Assembly (NCBI RefSeq): GCF_029278565.1
Contig: NZ_CP119559.1
Span: 1,612,001-1,676,000, forward strand
Length of the DNA: 64,000 nt
Origin: Haloarcula halophila
Lineage (GTDB): Archaea > Halobacteriota > Halobacteria > Halobacteriales > Haloarculaceae
Reading direction: 5' to 3'
Below the pieces are notes generated by a model. That model ran no database searches. It saw only the letters and a list, made by a program, of their open reading frames with translations, and was not told the origin of the DNA. The translations under genes were made by a program, and so were the position numbers. This document shows, piece after piece, positions 26,994 to 36,110 of the stretch. The first letter of the stretch is position 1. The number at the start of each line of letters is the position of its first letter.

Positions 26994-27476
26994 ATGTCGC
27001 TCCCGCGCCCGCTGGCGGCGCTGGCCGTTGCGGTCGCTGTCCTCGCGTTCGTCTCCGGCCCGCTGGTCGGTGCCGTCGACCTCACGCGGGCGACTCCCCC
27101 GCCGGGAGCCGGCCAGGCGGACGTCTCCGTCGAGTCGGTCCCCGACGGGGGGATCGTCCTCGAACGGGGTCGGTTCGGTGCCGGGCGATACCACCTGTCC
27201 GCGCCCCCCGCGGTCGTCTCAGTCGATTCCGTCGAAGGAAACCCTGTCGTCCGGTACACGATCGACATCCCGGAACTGTGGACGACGGCGACAAGCAGAT
27301 ACGCGCTGGCCGGCCGCGGCGGCGAACGAGTCCAGCTCCGACCGAACCCGTTAGGAATCAGTCCGGACCGGATCGAGCGGGAGAGCTACGAGGCGACCGT
27401 CGCCGTCTGGCTGCGGACCGGCGACAGGGAGCGTGACCTGGTCCAGCGCCGCATCACGATCGAGGTCGAGCGATGA
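26994..27476 (+). CDS. Small exported protein of unknown function, copy 1 of duplicated pair
   Basis: 160 residues from ATG 26994, starting MSLPRPLAALAVAVAVLAF, a signal peptide or N-terminal anchor, followed by a beta-rich domain. An in-frame ATG at 26967 adds nine residues but would leave no room for a promoter behind the operator. It is a divergent paralogue of the protein encoded at 40129-40608: both have GPL(V/I)G after the helix, then (V/L)DLTR-like sequence, GRFG, and V-x(2)-V-x-G-x-P motifs. Its stop overlaps the start of the membrane-protein gene by 4 nt (ATGA), exactly as in copy 2. Function unknown. Confidence 0.7.
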   Translation: MSLPRPLAALAVAVAVLAFVSGPLVGAVDLTRATPPPGAGQADVSVESVPDGGIVLERGRFGAGRYHLSAPPAVVSVDSVEGNPVVRYTIDIPELWTTATSRYALAGRGGERVQLRPNPLGISPDRIERESYEATVAVWLRTGDRERDLVQRRITIEVER

Positions 27477-29431
27477 GCGAGGGCGTCCTCGACCGGTTGC
27501 TCGCCGGCGAGACAGTCACTGTCTCGGAGTTGCGGACAGCGGTGGTTCGCTCGGTCTTCGGGGACCGGATCGGGGCGCTTGTCGGGCTCGCCGCGATCGT
27601 CTGGTTCGCGCTCTACTGGGAGCTGAACTTCTTCTCCAGCGACCAGTACACGTTCGCGAACACGCTCGTCGGCGTCGTCGAGGGACACCTCTCCATCGAC
27701 GAGGCCGTCTACGGGCCGCCATCGGGCTCGACACCGGGGACCTCCCTCGTCGACGGTCGGGTCTACGGCCGGAACTACGGCGTCGTCGTCGTCTCGGCGG
27801 TGTGGCTCGTCGTCTATCGGCTCCTCTCAGTACTCCTCGACCTCCGGGTACTCCTGGTCGGCCTGTGGTCGCTGGCCGTCGCCGTCCTGAGCTACGGGAT
27901 CGGGACCGTGATCGGCCGGGAACGGGCGGGGACACTGCTCGGAGCGGGGATCGGGGCAGCCGTCTTCGTGGGGAACCTCGCGGTCGCGACGCCGCTCCCG
28001 CCGCGGTGGCTACCGGTGTTGGCCCTCCAGACGACCACCGCACTCGCTGCCGCGTTCGTCGCCGTCGTCTGCTATCGACTGGGGAACGCAGCGTACACGC
28101 GTCGCGTCGGGCTCGCGATGGGTGTGGTCGCCGCCGTCGGGACGCCGGTCGGGTTCTGGGCGACCGTCCCGAAACGCCACAGCGTCACCGCCCTGTTGGT
28201 CGTCCTGGCGATGTACACCCTCTACCGGAGCCGAGCGGCGACGACCCGCCGGCGCGCGAGGCGGTTCCGAGCGCTGACCTACGCCTGGGTCGGGGCCGCG
28301 GCCTGGGTTCACGCGGCGGAGGGGTTCATCCTGTTGCTCGCGGTCGCGGCGGTCGATCTGCCGACGGCACGGTCGAACCGCGCCCGTGACCTCGCCGTCG
28401 TTGGGGTCGCCCTGTTCCTCTCGCTGGTCCCGTTCTTCCTGACGAACTGGCTGATCGCGGGCAACCCAGTGGAGCCTCCCCGGCTCCTGCCGAACTACGG
28501 CGGCGACGTGCTCAGTCCGGGAGCGACCGAGGGCGGATCGGCTACGCAGGGAGGGGCGGGCGGGGGAACCACAGGGGGAGATACGGCGTCGGCCGAGTCG
28601 ACCGGCGACGGGTCCGGGAGCGGTCTCAGCGCCGTCGTCGCGACCGCCGTCGGGCTGTTCGGCCGGCGACTACCGGGGCTGTTCATGGGATCGTACGGAC
28701 TGTTCCTCACCGACCCCGGGCGGATCGCTGCGATCTTCGTCCGGACTGGCTATCTCGGCGGGCTCACGTCCTCCGAGGACGCCGCGGTCAACCTGAGCGT
28801 GCTGGCGTCGATGCCGCTGTTGGGAGCACTCGTCGCGGCCCCGATGTTGGCCGGGAAGCGGCACCTGTCGGCGGTCCGGTCCCCGAACGAGTGGTCCGCT
28901 ATCCGGGTCCTCGACGCCTTCTCGGTCGGCTACGTCGTGTTGCTACTGGGCGTCTTCTTGGGCTCGCTCCCGGTCCATCACATGTTCACCGTCCGGTACC
29001 TCCACCCGCTGTACGTCGTCGGCGTCTACTGGCTGGCCCGACTGCCGGCAGTCCGGCGTGTCGTCGACTCGCAGGGTCGCGTGCTCGCGGCGACGACGGC
29101 GACCACCGCAGTAGCCGGGACTGGCGTGTATCTGGCTGCGATCGCCGGCGGCGACCTCGTCCTGGACGAGTCCGTTCAGGTGTACGCACTGTGGGCGCTG
29201 GCGGTCGCCGTCGTCGCCCTCGCGTGGGCGGTCCTGGCGACGACACGCTCCGGAGTCGATCGTGCCGGCGCGGTCGTCCTCGGGGTCGCCGCCGGGTCGA
29301 TGGCGGCGTACCTACTGGTCAGCGGGCTTTCGCTGTTTCCCGTCTCCGGGGAGTTCCTCCTGCCGGGATCGCGGGTTCTCAGCGACGCTGTCCACTACAC
29401 TCGACTCTACGGCAGTTCGCCGCCGTTCTGA
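27473..29431 (+). CDS. Polytopic membrane protein, GT-C glycosyltransferase-like, copy 1
   Basis: 652 residues with about 12-13 hydrophobic helices. The first extracytoplasmic loop carries SDQYTFANTLV followed by DGRVYGRNYG; an acidic residue in this loop is typical of GT-C enzymes that use lipid-linked sugars. Other segments shared with the paralogue at 40605-42551 are GTPVGFWAT(V/I)PKRH, W(V/I)HA-x-EGF, NP(V/A)EPPR-x-LPN and TVRYLHP. A Gly/Ser/Thr-rich loop near residues 350-385 is probably outside the cell. The GT-C assignment rests on topology and loop pattern only. It abuts cheF convergently. Confidence 0.7.
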   Translation: MSEGVLDRLLAGETVTVSELRTAVVRSVFGDRIGALVGLAAIVWFALYWELNFFSSDQYTFANTLVGVVEGHLSIDEAVYGPPSGSTPGTSLVDGRVYGRNYGVVVVSAVWLVVYRLLSVLLDLRVLLVGLWSLAVAVLSYGIGTVIGRERAGTLLGAGIGAAVFVGNLAVATPLPPRWLPVLALQTTTALAAAFVAVVCYRLGNAAYTRRVGLAMGVVAAVGTPVGFWATVPKRHSVTALLVVLAMYTLYRSRAATTRRRARRFRALTYAWVGAAAWVHAAEGFILLLAVAAVDLPTARSNRARDLAVVGVALFLSLVPFFLTNWLIAGNPVEPPRLLPNYGGDVLSPGATEGGSATQGGAGGGTTGGDTASAESTGDGSGSGLSAVVATAVGLFGRRLPGLFMGSYGLFLTDPGRIAAIFVRTGYLGGLTSSEDAAVNLSVLASMPLLGALVAAPMLAGKRHLSAVRSPNEWSAIRVLDAFSVGYVVLLLGVFLGSLPVHHMFTVRYLHPLYVVGVYWLARLPAVRRVVDSQGRVLAATTATTAVAGTGVYLAAIAGGDLVLDESVQVYALWALAVAVVALAWAVLATTRSGVDRAGAVVLGVAAGSMAAYLLVSGLSLFPVSGEFLLPGSRVLSDAVHYTRLYGSSPPF

Positions 29432-30295
29432 CTACTGATCGGACATCGCCTCGCTGGCGATCGACCGCCCGCGGGCCTCCAGTTGGACCTCGCGTCGGGT
29501 CCGGACCGGCTCCAGAATGTCGGCCTCCAGCAGGCGGTCGTACACCTCCTCGACCGTCTCGATCTCCATGTCGACGAACTCCGGGATCTTGAACGGCGAG
29601 ATGCCGGAGTACAACGCCATCAACACCTGTGTCTCCTCGTCGGAGAGTTCGATGTCGTCGGCGACGTTCCGCTGTTCGCCCTGCCGGACCAACCCCTCCA
29701 GCAGTGAGACGTGTCGGGCACCACCGGAGATGTGGGTCTCGACGCTGGTTCCGTCGACAGTGTGTTCGACTTCGAGCACCGGGCGCTCCTCGCCACTGAC
29801 CGTCTTCTCTTTCGCGTCGACGGTCCCGACGTCGTCGATGTCGAGTTCGACGAACGTCCCCGACGTGATCGCGAGGTTGATGCAGTCGCCGTCGAGTTTG
29901 ACGCGGGCCTTCTCCCAGCCGATCTCCTGGACGACGCCGCCCTCGACGGCGGGGTGTTTGGTGAGGACGACGATCTGGTCGAGTAAGGTGCTGTAGAGCT
30001 GGTCCTCGAACTCCTCGTCGGCCCGGGGCGCGACGAGTGTCACGTCCCTGCCCGACCGGAGTTTCACGTAGCTGTCGACCTGTGCGAGGGGCTGGTTCAT
30101 CTGGCTGGCGGTGACGGCGGTCAGCGACGACAGCGGGATCGTCCGCTTGCCCTCGTTCGTGGCCAGTACCAGCCGTTTGTTCGACAGCAGGATACGTCCG
30201 GGGACCCACTCGATGTCGTTGCGTTTTCGCCCGTCCTTGACGACCTGGACGAACTTGCCTTGCGTATCGAGGAGTTTGCGCTCTCCGTCGCTCAT
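29432..30295 (-). CDS. cheF: Chemotaxis protein CheF (archaellum adaptor)
   Basis: 287 residues matching archaeal DUF439/CheF proteins. These link CheY, CheC/CheD and the HEAT-repeat protein to the archaellum motor, as shown in Halobacterium salinarum. It begins MSDGERKLLDTQGKFVQVVKDGRK, with a PH-like beta domain (ILLSNKRLVLATNEGKRTIPL) and a C-terminal winged-helix-like part (LSDEETQVLMALYSGI). It lies 82 nt downstream of the HEAT-repeat gene, the last gene of the cheB-cheA-cheR operon, and may be read from it; a weak CTCAAGTACC element in the gap could start it separately. Confidence 0.9.
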   Translation of the reverse strand: MSDGERKLLDTQGKFVQVVKDGRKRNDIEWVPGRILLSNKRLVLATNEGKRTIPLSSLTAVTASQMNQPLAQVDSYVKLRSGRDVTLVAPRADEEFEDQLYSTLLDQIVVLTKHPAVEGGVVQEIGWEKARVKLDGDCINLAITSGTFVELDIDDVGTVDAKEKTVSGEERPVLEVEHTVDGTSVETHISGGARHVSLLEGLVRQGEQRNVADDIELSDEETQVLMALYSGISPFKIPEFVDMEIETVEEVYDRLLEADILEPVRTRREVQLEARGRSIASEAMSDQ

Positions 30296-30377
30296 CGCTC
30301 TGGTCGCTCACCCGCCGGTAGGGGCGGGCGGTACTTGAGCCGACCGGCCAGGGCGACGGGCGAAGTGGCGGGGACGG

Positions 30378-31610
30378 TCATCCCCGGCCTCCCAGTTTCG
30401 AGATGGCCGAGAAGGCCTTCTTCCGGACGGTCTCGTTTTCGGTCTCGTCGATGAGTTTGTCCAGTACCTTCCGGGAGCGCTCGCCGCCGACTTTCCCGAG
30501 CGTGAAGATCGCTTGCCCACGGACGGCCGGATCGACGCCGGTGTCCTCGACGATCGGGAGCAGGCGCCGCTCGACCATCCCGTCGTCGTCGTCCAGTTCC
30601 GCCAGGCTCGTCGCGGCGAACTGGCGGATCATCTGCCCGTCGTCGGAGAGCGCGTCGACCAGGGCGTCGATGACCCGACTCCGTTCTGCCTGGGTCGTCA
30701 CGCGACCGAGGAGCCAGGCGGTGTTGCGCCGCTGTGCGGCCTGGGTGCTCTCTTCGAGGATCTCGACCAACGGGACGACGACGCTTCGGTCGTCCGTGTT
30801 CGAGAGCTTCTCGACGACGGTCTCGCGGATCTCGTGGCTCTGATCGGTCGGGACGTTCGAGAGCAGTTCGATCAGCGAGTACACCGCAGTCCGGCGAACG
30901 CCCGGCGAGTCGTCGGAAAGGGCCTCGGTGAGATAGTCGACGGGCTGGTCGTTGTCGAAGTTGCCGAAGGCGTCGACCGCGATCCGTCGGACCTCCTCGT
31001 GGTCGTCCTCGTACAGCGGGAGGAGGGCTCGCAGCGCCTGCCGGTTGCCGATGTTCCCGAGCGCCCGCGCGGCTTCGCGGCGGACCGCCGACGATGAATC
31101 GGTCAGCAACGATTCGAGCGGGTCCGTCGCCCGCGAGTCACCGATCTTTCCGGCCGAACGGGCCGCTCGCGCCCGGACCCGCGGGTCCGGATCGTCGAAC
31201 CGCTGGGTGAGTTTCGGGACGGCGTCGGCCTGGTCGAGTCCACCGAGGGCGTTGGCCGCGGCCATCCGCAGTTCCGGGACCTCCGCGTCCAGCGCCTGCG
31301 TGTAGGCCTTTGCTTTCACCCAGTCGGCCGAGTCCTCGTCCAGATCGACGCCGGCCATGGTACCGATGAGCTGTTCGATCGCGTCCCCACCCAGTTCGTC
31401 CAGCGAGTCGATCGCCGCGGCCGTGACGGCGTCGCTGTCCCGCTGTACAGCCGTGACCAGGGCGTTGACCACGTCCCGCCGGTCGTCGTGGTCGGGGAAG
31501 TTCCCCAGCAGTTCGGCCGCGCGGGTCTGGACGCGCTCGTTGTCGCTCTCGCGAAGCACCCGGATGAGTTCCTGTACCTCGCCGTCCCGTTCCAGTTCGT
31601 AGAGGCTCAT
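30378..31610 (-). CDS. HEAT/PBS-lyase repeat protein of the archaeal chemotaxis system
   Basis: 410 residues built almost entirely of about 30-residue HEAT/PBS-lyase repeats (for example VRARAARSAGKIGDSRATDPL and VRREAARALGNIGNRQALRAL). A HEAT-repeat protein of this kind next to cheF is the archaeal partner that binds CheF and archaellum components in H. salinarum. Its start ATG 31610 overlaps the cheR stop by 4 nt, so translation is coupled; the frame to 31664 lies inside cheR and is not used. It is expected to act as a cytoplasmic scaffold. Confidence 0.88.
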   Translation of the reverse strand: MSLYELERDGEVQELIRVLRESDNERVQTRAAELLGNFPDHDDRRDVVNALVTAVQRDSDAVTAAAIDSLDELGGDAIEQLIGTMAGVDLDEDSADWVKAKAYTQALDAEVPELRMAAANALGGLDQADAVPKLTQRFDDPDPRVRARAARSAGKIGDSRATDPLESLLTDSSSAVRREAARALGNIGNRQALRALLPLYEDDHEEVRRIAVDAFGNFDNDQPVDYLTEALSDDSPGVRRTAVYSLIELLSNVPTDQSHEIRETVVEKLSNTDDRSVVVPLVEILEESTQAAQRRNTAWLLGRVTTQAERSRVIDALVDALSDDGQMIRQFAATSLAELDDDDGMVERRLLPIVEDTGVDPAVRGQAIFTLGKVGGERSRKVLDKLIDETENETVRKKAFSAISKLGGRG

Positions 31611-32416
31611 ACCCGTCGGTAGATGCGGTGTTGCTTGTCGACCGGTTCGAAGGAGTCCCGACATTCGGTGGGGAGGGTCTCGGTCATCCCGATCATCAGG
31701 TACCCCCCCTCCCGGAGCGAGCCACGGATCGTCTCGAAGATGGGGACCTTGTACTCGGAGTCGATGTAGATGAGGAGGTTCCGACAGAAGACCAGATCGA
31801 AGTCCCGCTTGGGGTCCCCGCGGATGAGGTCGTGTTGCTCGAAGGTGACCATGTCGGTGACGTGATCGCGGACCCGAAACGTGTTGGCGTCCTGTTCGAT
31901 GTACTCGGCGTAGTCTTCGAGCGGTTCCAGTTCCTCCGCGATATCGGTCGTCTGTGAGGTCTCGTAGGTCGCCCGGCGGGCCTCACGGAGGATGTCGGCG
32001 TTGATGTCGGTCCCGGTGATCTCGACGCGCCGGGCGTCGATCTCGGGATCGTCGAGCGCCAGCATCGCCGCCGAGTACGGCTCCCTGCCGTCGGCACTGG
32101 GGGCCGACCACAGTCTGACCCGGCGGTTCTCCTCGGTCAGTTCCCGCAGGACCGGGCGCAGCGCTTCCCAGGCCTCGGGGTTGCGGAAGAAGCCCGTGAC
32201 GTTGATCGACAGCGAGTCCAGCAACTGTTCGCGTTCGCCCTCGTCACGCTGGAGCAGTTGCTTGTAGGCCCGGTAGGTCTCGGTGTCGGTCCGGCGCATC
32301 CGGGCGGTGATCCGCCGGTCGAGATACGCGTCGTTGTAGAAGCCCGACTCGAACTCCATCTCGTCGCCGATGAACGCCAACAACTGGCTGAACTGTCTGT
32401 CGCTCCCTTTGTTCAT
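31607..32416 (-). CDS. cheR: Chemotaxis protein methyltransferase CheR
   Basis: Methylates glutamates of transducers using S-adenosylmethionine for adaptation; 269 residues. The N-terminal helical domain has the basic DRRITARMRRTDTETY helix, and the SAM-binding domain includes LSINVTGFFRN, LRLWSAPSADGREPYS and DLVFCRNLLIYID. It overlaps cheA and the HEAT-repeat gene by 4 nt each, typical of a tightly coupled operon. Note the SAPSADG motif, where CheR proteins often read SAACSTG. Confidence 0.95.
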   Translation of the reverse strand: MNKGSDRQFSQLLAFIGDEMEFESGFYNDAYLDRRITARMRRTDTETYRAYKQLLQRDEGEREQLLDSLSINVTGFFRNPEAWEALRPVLRELTEENRRVRLWSAPSADGREPYSAAMLALDDPEIDARRVEITGTDINADILREARRATYETSQTTDIAEELEPLEDYAEYIEQDANTFRVRDHVTDMVTFEQHDLIRGDPKRDFDLVFCRNLLIYIDSEYKVPIFETIRGSLREGGYLMIGMTETLPTECRDSFEPVDKQHRIYRRV

Positions 32417-34374
32417 AGCGTCACCACGTCGAGGATGTGGACGATGTTCCCGTCGCCCAACACGGCGGTCCCGGAGAGCCCGGGCGTCCCCGAGAGGATT
32501 CCCTCCAGGGGTTTGACGACGACCTCCTCCTGGCTATTGACCGAGTCACAGTACAGCGCCACCTGGCGCTCGGACTCGCGGATGCGGACGAGCATCCCGT
32601 CGCCGTTGGTGTGGGCGTCCTCGACGTCGAAGGTGTCCGCCAGTTGGATGACGGGGTAGATGTCGTCGTTGTGCTTGATGACTTCCGTCCCGTTGACCTG
32701 CTTGATCGCGTCGGTGGAAGTGATCTCGTCGACGTTCTTGATCGGGACGCCGTACTCCTCGTCGCCGACTTCGACGAACAGTACCTTCACGATGGCCATC
32801 GTCACCGGCAGTCGCAGGGAGACGGTCGTCCCCTCCCCCTGGTCGGATTCGACGCTGACAGAGCCGTCCAGTTGGGTGACGGTGTCGTGGACGACGTCCA
32901 TCCCGACCCCGCGGCCGCTGGTATCGGTCACCTCGTCGGCCGTCGAGAAGCCGGGGTGGAAGATCAGGTCGTAGATCGCGGAGTCGTCCATCGCCTCCAG
33001 TTCCTCCGGCGAGCGGACGCCTTTCTCGATGGCCTTCTGCTTGATCCCTTGGACGTCCAAGCCGGCCCCGTCGTCCTCGACAGTGATGATGACGTGGTCC
33101 CGTTCCCGGGAGGCCCGGAGTTCGATCTGACCGGTCCGGGGTTTGCCCGCCTGCTCCCGTTCGTCGGGCGACTCGATCCCGTGGTCGACCGAGTTACGCA
33201 GGATGTGCATCAGTGGATCGGAGATCTCGGTGAGGATCGTCCGGTCGAGTTCGATGTCCTCGCCCTCGATGGTGAACTCGATGTCTTTGTCGAGTTCGCG
33301 GGCCAGGTCACGGACCAGCCGCGGGAACTTCCCGACGACCTTCTTCAGCGGGATGAGCCGCATGTCCATCACGGTGTTCTGGAGGTTCGCGGTGATCTTG
33401 TCCAGTTCGTTGAGCGTCTCTCCCGCCGAATCCAGATCGTTCTGTTCGACGCCACGGCGCAACTTGATCCGGCTCGTGACCAGTTGCTCGACGAGCCCGT
33501 GGAGGTCGTCGAGCTGGTCGACGTCGACACGGACGGATTTGATCTCGTCGACGCTGTGTTCCTCGGAGTCCTCGCTCTCGGTCGCGCCGGCCGTCATCGA
33601 CCCGGAGTCGGCCACCCCTGTGGTCAGTTCGTCGGTCACGTCGGTGGCGTCGAACGAATCGATCTTCCCGACCGAGTTCAGTTCCGCGTCGACGGTCGCC
33701 GCGTCGGAAGCGTCCAGATACAGGACGAACGTGTCCTCGAACTCGCCGTCCTCGATAGCTGCCCGCTCCGGTTCCATCGCCAGGACATCGAAGACGTCCT
33801 CGACGGCTTCCAGTGCCAGCATCGAGTCGACGCCGAGCATGTCCGACTCGCCGACGTCGATATCGACGTGGACGATCCGGTCGTCGGCCTCGCTCGCGTC
33901 GATGTCGGCCCCGACGGAGACGCTGTCGTCGCCACTACCACCGCCGTCGTCGGTGCCGCCGGCATCCCCTGTGGGGTCACCACCGGCTGCGTCGGCCCCT
34001 TCTTCGAGGACGGTTCGGAGTTCCGCGACCATCTCGTCTGTCTGTGTCTGTGACTCGCCGTGTTCCTCGATCTCGTTGACGATCACCTCGATCTGATCGA
34101 CGCCGGCGAAGACGAGGTCCATCACCTCGGGCGTGACTTCCATCTCGCCCTGTCGCATCTGGTCGAGGAGGTCCTCGACGGCGTGTGCGAGGTTCGCCGC
34201 GTCGTCGAAGCCCATCGCGCCGAAGTTCCCCTTCAGCGTGTGGGCAGTTCGGAAGATCGAGTCCATCGCCTCGGTGTCCGAGGGATCCGATTCCAGATCG
34301 AGCAGCGAATTGTTCAGTTCAGTGATCGCCTCCTCGCTCTCGCGGATGAATGCGTCGAGATATTGGTCGTCCAT
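32413..34374 (-). CDS. cheA: Chemotaxis histidine kinase CheA
   Basis: 653 residues with the full domain order. P1 holds phospho-acceptor H45 (FRTAHTLKGN). An acidic linker/P2 region is followed by P3 dimerisation helices, then the P4 kinase with N box (LMHILRNSVDHGIE), G1 (VEDDGAGLD) and G2 (TDTSGRGVGMDVV). The C-terminal P5 CheW-like domain ends GDGNIVHILDVVTL. It phosphorylates CheY and CheB in response to transducers. It lies 2 nt after cheB and overlaps cheR by 4 nt. No transducer gene is in the window, so receptors are encoded elsewhere. Confidence 0.97.
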   Translation of the reverse strand: MDDQYLDAFIRESEEAITELNNSLLDLESDPSDTEAMDSIFRTAHTLKGNFGAMGFDDAANLAHAVEDLLDQMRQGEMEVTPEVMDLVFAGVDQIEVIVNEIEEHGESQTQTDEMVAELRTVLEEGADAAGGDPTGDAGGTDDGGGSGDDSVSVGADIDASEADDRIVHVDIDVGESDMLGVDSMLALEAVEDVFDVLAMEPERAAIEDGEFEDTFVLYLDASDAATVDAELNSVGKIDSFDATDVTDELTTGVADSGSMTAGATESEDSEEHSVDEIKSVRVDVDQLDDLHGLVEQLVTSRIKLRRGVEQNDLDSAGETLNELDKITANLQNTVMDMRLIPLKKVVGKFPRLVRDLARELDKDIEFTIEGEDIELDRTILTEISDPLMHILRNSVDHGIESPDEREQAGKPRTGQIELRASRERDHVIITVEDDGAGLDVQGIKQKAIEKGVRSPEELEAMDDSAIYDLIFHPGFSTADEVTDTSGRGVGMDVVHDTVTQLDGSVSVESDQGEGTTVSLRLPVTMAIVKVLFVEVGDEEYGVPIKNVDEITSTDAIKQVNGTEVIKHNDDIYPVIQLADTFDVEDAHTNGDGMLVRIRESERQVALYCDSVNSQEEVVVKPLEGILSGTPGLSGTAVLGDGNIVHILDVVTL

Positions 34375-34376
34375 TG

Positions 34377-35471
34377 TTAGGTCACCTGAGTCGTGATCGT
34401 GTCGAGAATGCCGCTCGCGATATCGTCGATCGGTAACACCGAGTCGACACAGCCCGTCTCGACAGCCCGCTTGGGCATGCCGTAGACGGCTGACGTTGCC
34501 TCGTCCTGCGCGATCGTGTGTCCGCCCGCAGCTTTGATCGCCCTGATCCCCTCAGCGCCGTCCTCGCCCATTCCGGTGAGGATCACGCCGACGAGGGGAT
34601 CGTCGATGGTCGACGCCGCCGATTCCATGGTCACGTCGACGGCTGGACGGACGCTGTTGACCGGCGGGTCCTGGTTCAGCTTCACGCGGAGCCGGCCGTT
34701 CCGGTAGTTCTTGACGACCATGTGGCGGTCGCCGGCCGCGATCATGGCTTCACCGCCGCCGAGGCGGCCGCCGTCGGTCGCTTCGCGGACCTCGTAGTCA
34801 CTCCGGGCGTCGATTCGCTCGGCGAACCGACCGGTAAACCCCTCTGGCATGTGCTGGATGACCAACACACGGAGATCAGCGGCCAACGGGAGAGAGGCGA
34901 GTGTCTTCTCGACCATCTTCGGGCCGCCGGTCGAGGAGCCGACGACGAGCGTCGGGTTGTCGACGTAGCTCCGGCCGTCCTCGTGGGTCCCGTCGGATCG
35001 TTGCGTGTCGGATCGCTGCCCGCCACTGCCCGACTGGGCGGTAGACTGCCGACCGCTCCCGGCGACGTCGACCTCGGCGACCGAGGTCACCATCTCGACA
35101 AGCTGGTCTTTCAGCCGGGACATCTCCATCGAGACCTCGCCGCCGGGTTTCGTGAAGAAGTCAACCGCCCCCTTGTCCAGGGCCTCGAAGGTCACGTCGG
35201 CGTTCTCGTCGGTGTGGGCGGAGAGCATCAACACCGGCGTCGGATGCACGTCCATGATCCGCGCGGTCGCGTCGATGCCGTTCATCTCGGGCATCTCCAC
35301 GTCCATCGTCACGACGTCGGGGTCGTGTTCCCGAACCGCCTCGACGGCTTCGACGCCGTTGCGTGCCTGTGCGATGACCTCGATACCCCCTTCGTCCAGG
35401 ATATCGGAGATGACACTCCGCATGAAATGGGAGTCGTCGGCGACCACCGCACGCGGCGCGCGGCCGACCAT
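34377..35471 (-). CDS. cheB: Chemotaxis response regulator/protein-glutamate methylesterase CheB
   Basis: 364 residues from ATG 35471. The receiver domain has phospho-acceptor D57 (VVTMDVEMPEMNG). A Ser/Gly/Gln/Thr-rich linker near residues 140-175 leads to the methylesterase domain with catalytic Ser (VGSSTGGPK), His (IQHMPEGFT) and Asp (LTGMGEDGAEG). It demethylates or deamidates transducers. It is the first gene of cheB-cheA-cheR-HEAT. The frame is open to 35573, but the receiver fold begins at 35471. The promoter contains AGTATTTATTTC (minus strand 35556-35545), which leaves a leader of about 50 nt. Confidence 0.95.
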   Translation of the reverse strand: MVGRAPRAVVADDSHFMRSVISDILDEGGIEVIAQARNGVEAVEAVREHDPDVVTMDVEMPEMNGIDATARIMDVHPTPVLMLSAHTDENADVTFEALDKGAVDFFTKPGGEVSMEMSRLKDQLVEMVTSVAEVDVAGSGRQSTAQSGSGGQRSDTQRSDGTHEDGRSYVDNPTLVVGSSTGGPKMVEKTLASLPLAADLRVLVIQHMPEGFTGRFAERIDARSDYEVREATDGGRLGGGEAMIAAGDRHMVVKNYRNGRLRVKLNQDPPVNSVRPAVDVTMESAASTIDDPLVGVILTGMGEDGAEGIRAIKAAGGHTIAQDEATSAVYGMPKRAVETGCVDSVLPIDDIASGILDTITTQVT

Positions 35472-35545
35472 TGTCACGACGGCTCCGGAACTCGGGTAGT
35501 TCGCGAGCGCCACATCATACCTACCACGAAGTCGGGTTCGGCCCC

Positions 35546-35602
35546 GAAATAAATACTCCGACCGTGTAATCAAAGTTGATATCCCAGCAGGCAGTTTTAT
35601 GC
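35546..35602. promoter_or_regulatory. Divergent cheB/cheW promoter with near-perfect TATC-N6-GATA operator
   Basis: AATC-AAAGTT-GATA at 35567-35580 is a one-mismatch copy of the motility operator. It lies between a minus-strand TATTTATT box for cheB (35555-35546) and a plus-strand GTTTTATG box for cheW (35594-35601). Distances from dyad edge to each box are about 11 and 14 nt, so one site could serve both directions. Confidence 0.55.
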
Positions 35603-35642
35603 CAACCTGTGGCCCTATCTTCTGATACTCCCAGGAACAGCT

Positions 35643-36077
35643 ATGTCAGCCCAGTCAGCCACGACCGGCCAAGTGCTCGAGTTCAAGCTTGGAGACGAAA
35701 CCTACTGTGTGAGTATCGACTACGTGACAGAGATCGTCGACATCGGCGAGTTGACGAAGGTCCCGAACGCGCCCCCGCACGTCGAGGGCGTCATGGACCT
35801 CCGCGGGCGAACGACATCGATCGTGAACCCGAAAGCGGTGTTCGGGATCGACGAAGCGGGCGAGGAGAAGCGGATCATCGTCTACGATCCAGAGATCGTC
35901 CAGACACAGAGCGCGGCCGGCTGGCTGGTCGACGAGGTGTATCAGGTCGTCCAGGTCTCGCCGGAGCAGGTCGATCGGTCCCCGGCCAACGACAACGGAT
36001 CGATCCGCGGTGTCGTGAAACGCGACGACGAGTTCGTCATCTGGGTCGATCCGGCGGTCGTCCACGCCGCTGGTTGA
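35643..36077 (+). CDS. cheW: Chemotaxis adaptor CheW
   Basis: 144 residues forming one CheW domain. It begins with FKLGDETYCVSIDYVTEIVD, continues VEGVMDLRGRTTSIVNPKAVF, and ends with NGSIRGVVKRDDEFVIWVD. It couples transducers to CheA. It is divergent from cheB and followed by a hairpin plus T-run. A short AGGA-containing sequence 6-9 nt before the ATG may act as ribosome-binding site, consistent with a leader of about 20 nt from its promoter. Confidence 0.95.
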   Translation: MSAQSATTGQVLEFKLGDETYCVSIDYVTEIVDIGELTKVPNAPPHVEGVMDLRGRTTSIVNPKAVFGIDEAGEEKRIIVYDPEIVQTQSAAGWLVDEVYQVVQVSPEQVDRSPANDNGSIRGVVKRDDEFVIWVDPAVVHAAG

Positions 36078-36110
36078 CCGTCGTCTGACGGTTCGTGAAC
36101 AAGACTTTTT
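36077..36110 (+). terminator. Hairpin and T-run after cheW
   Basis: ACCGTC-GTCT-GACGGT (36077-36092) is a perfect 6-bp stem with a 4-nt loop at the cheW stop. T5 at 36106-36110 follows. The T-run region may also contribute the TATA element (CTTTTTACC) of the next gene. Confidence 0.45.
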
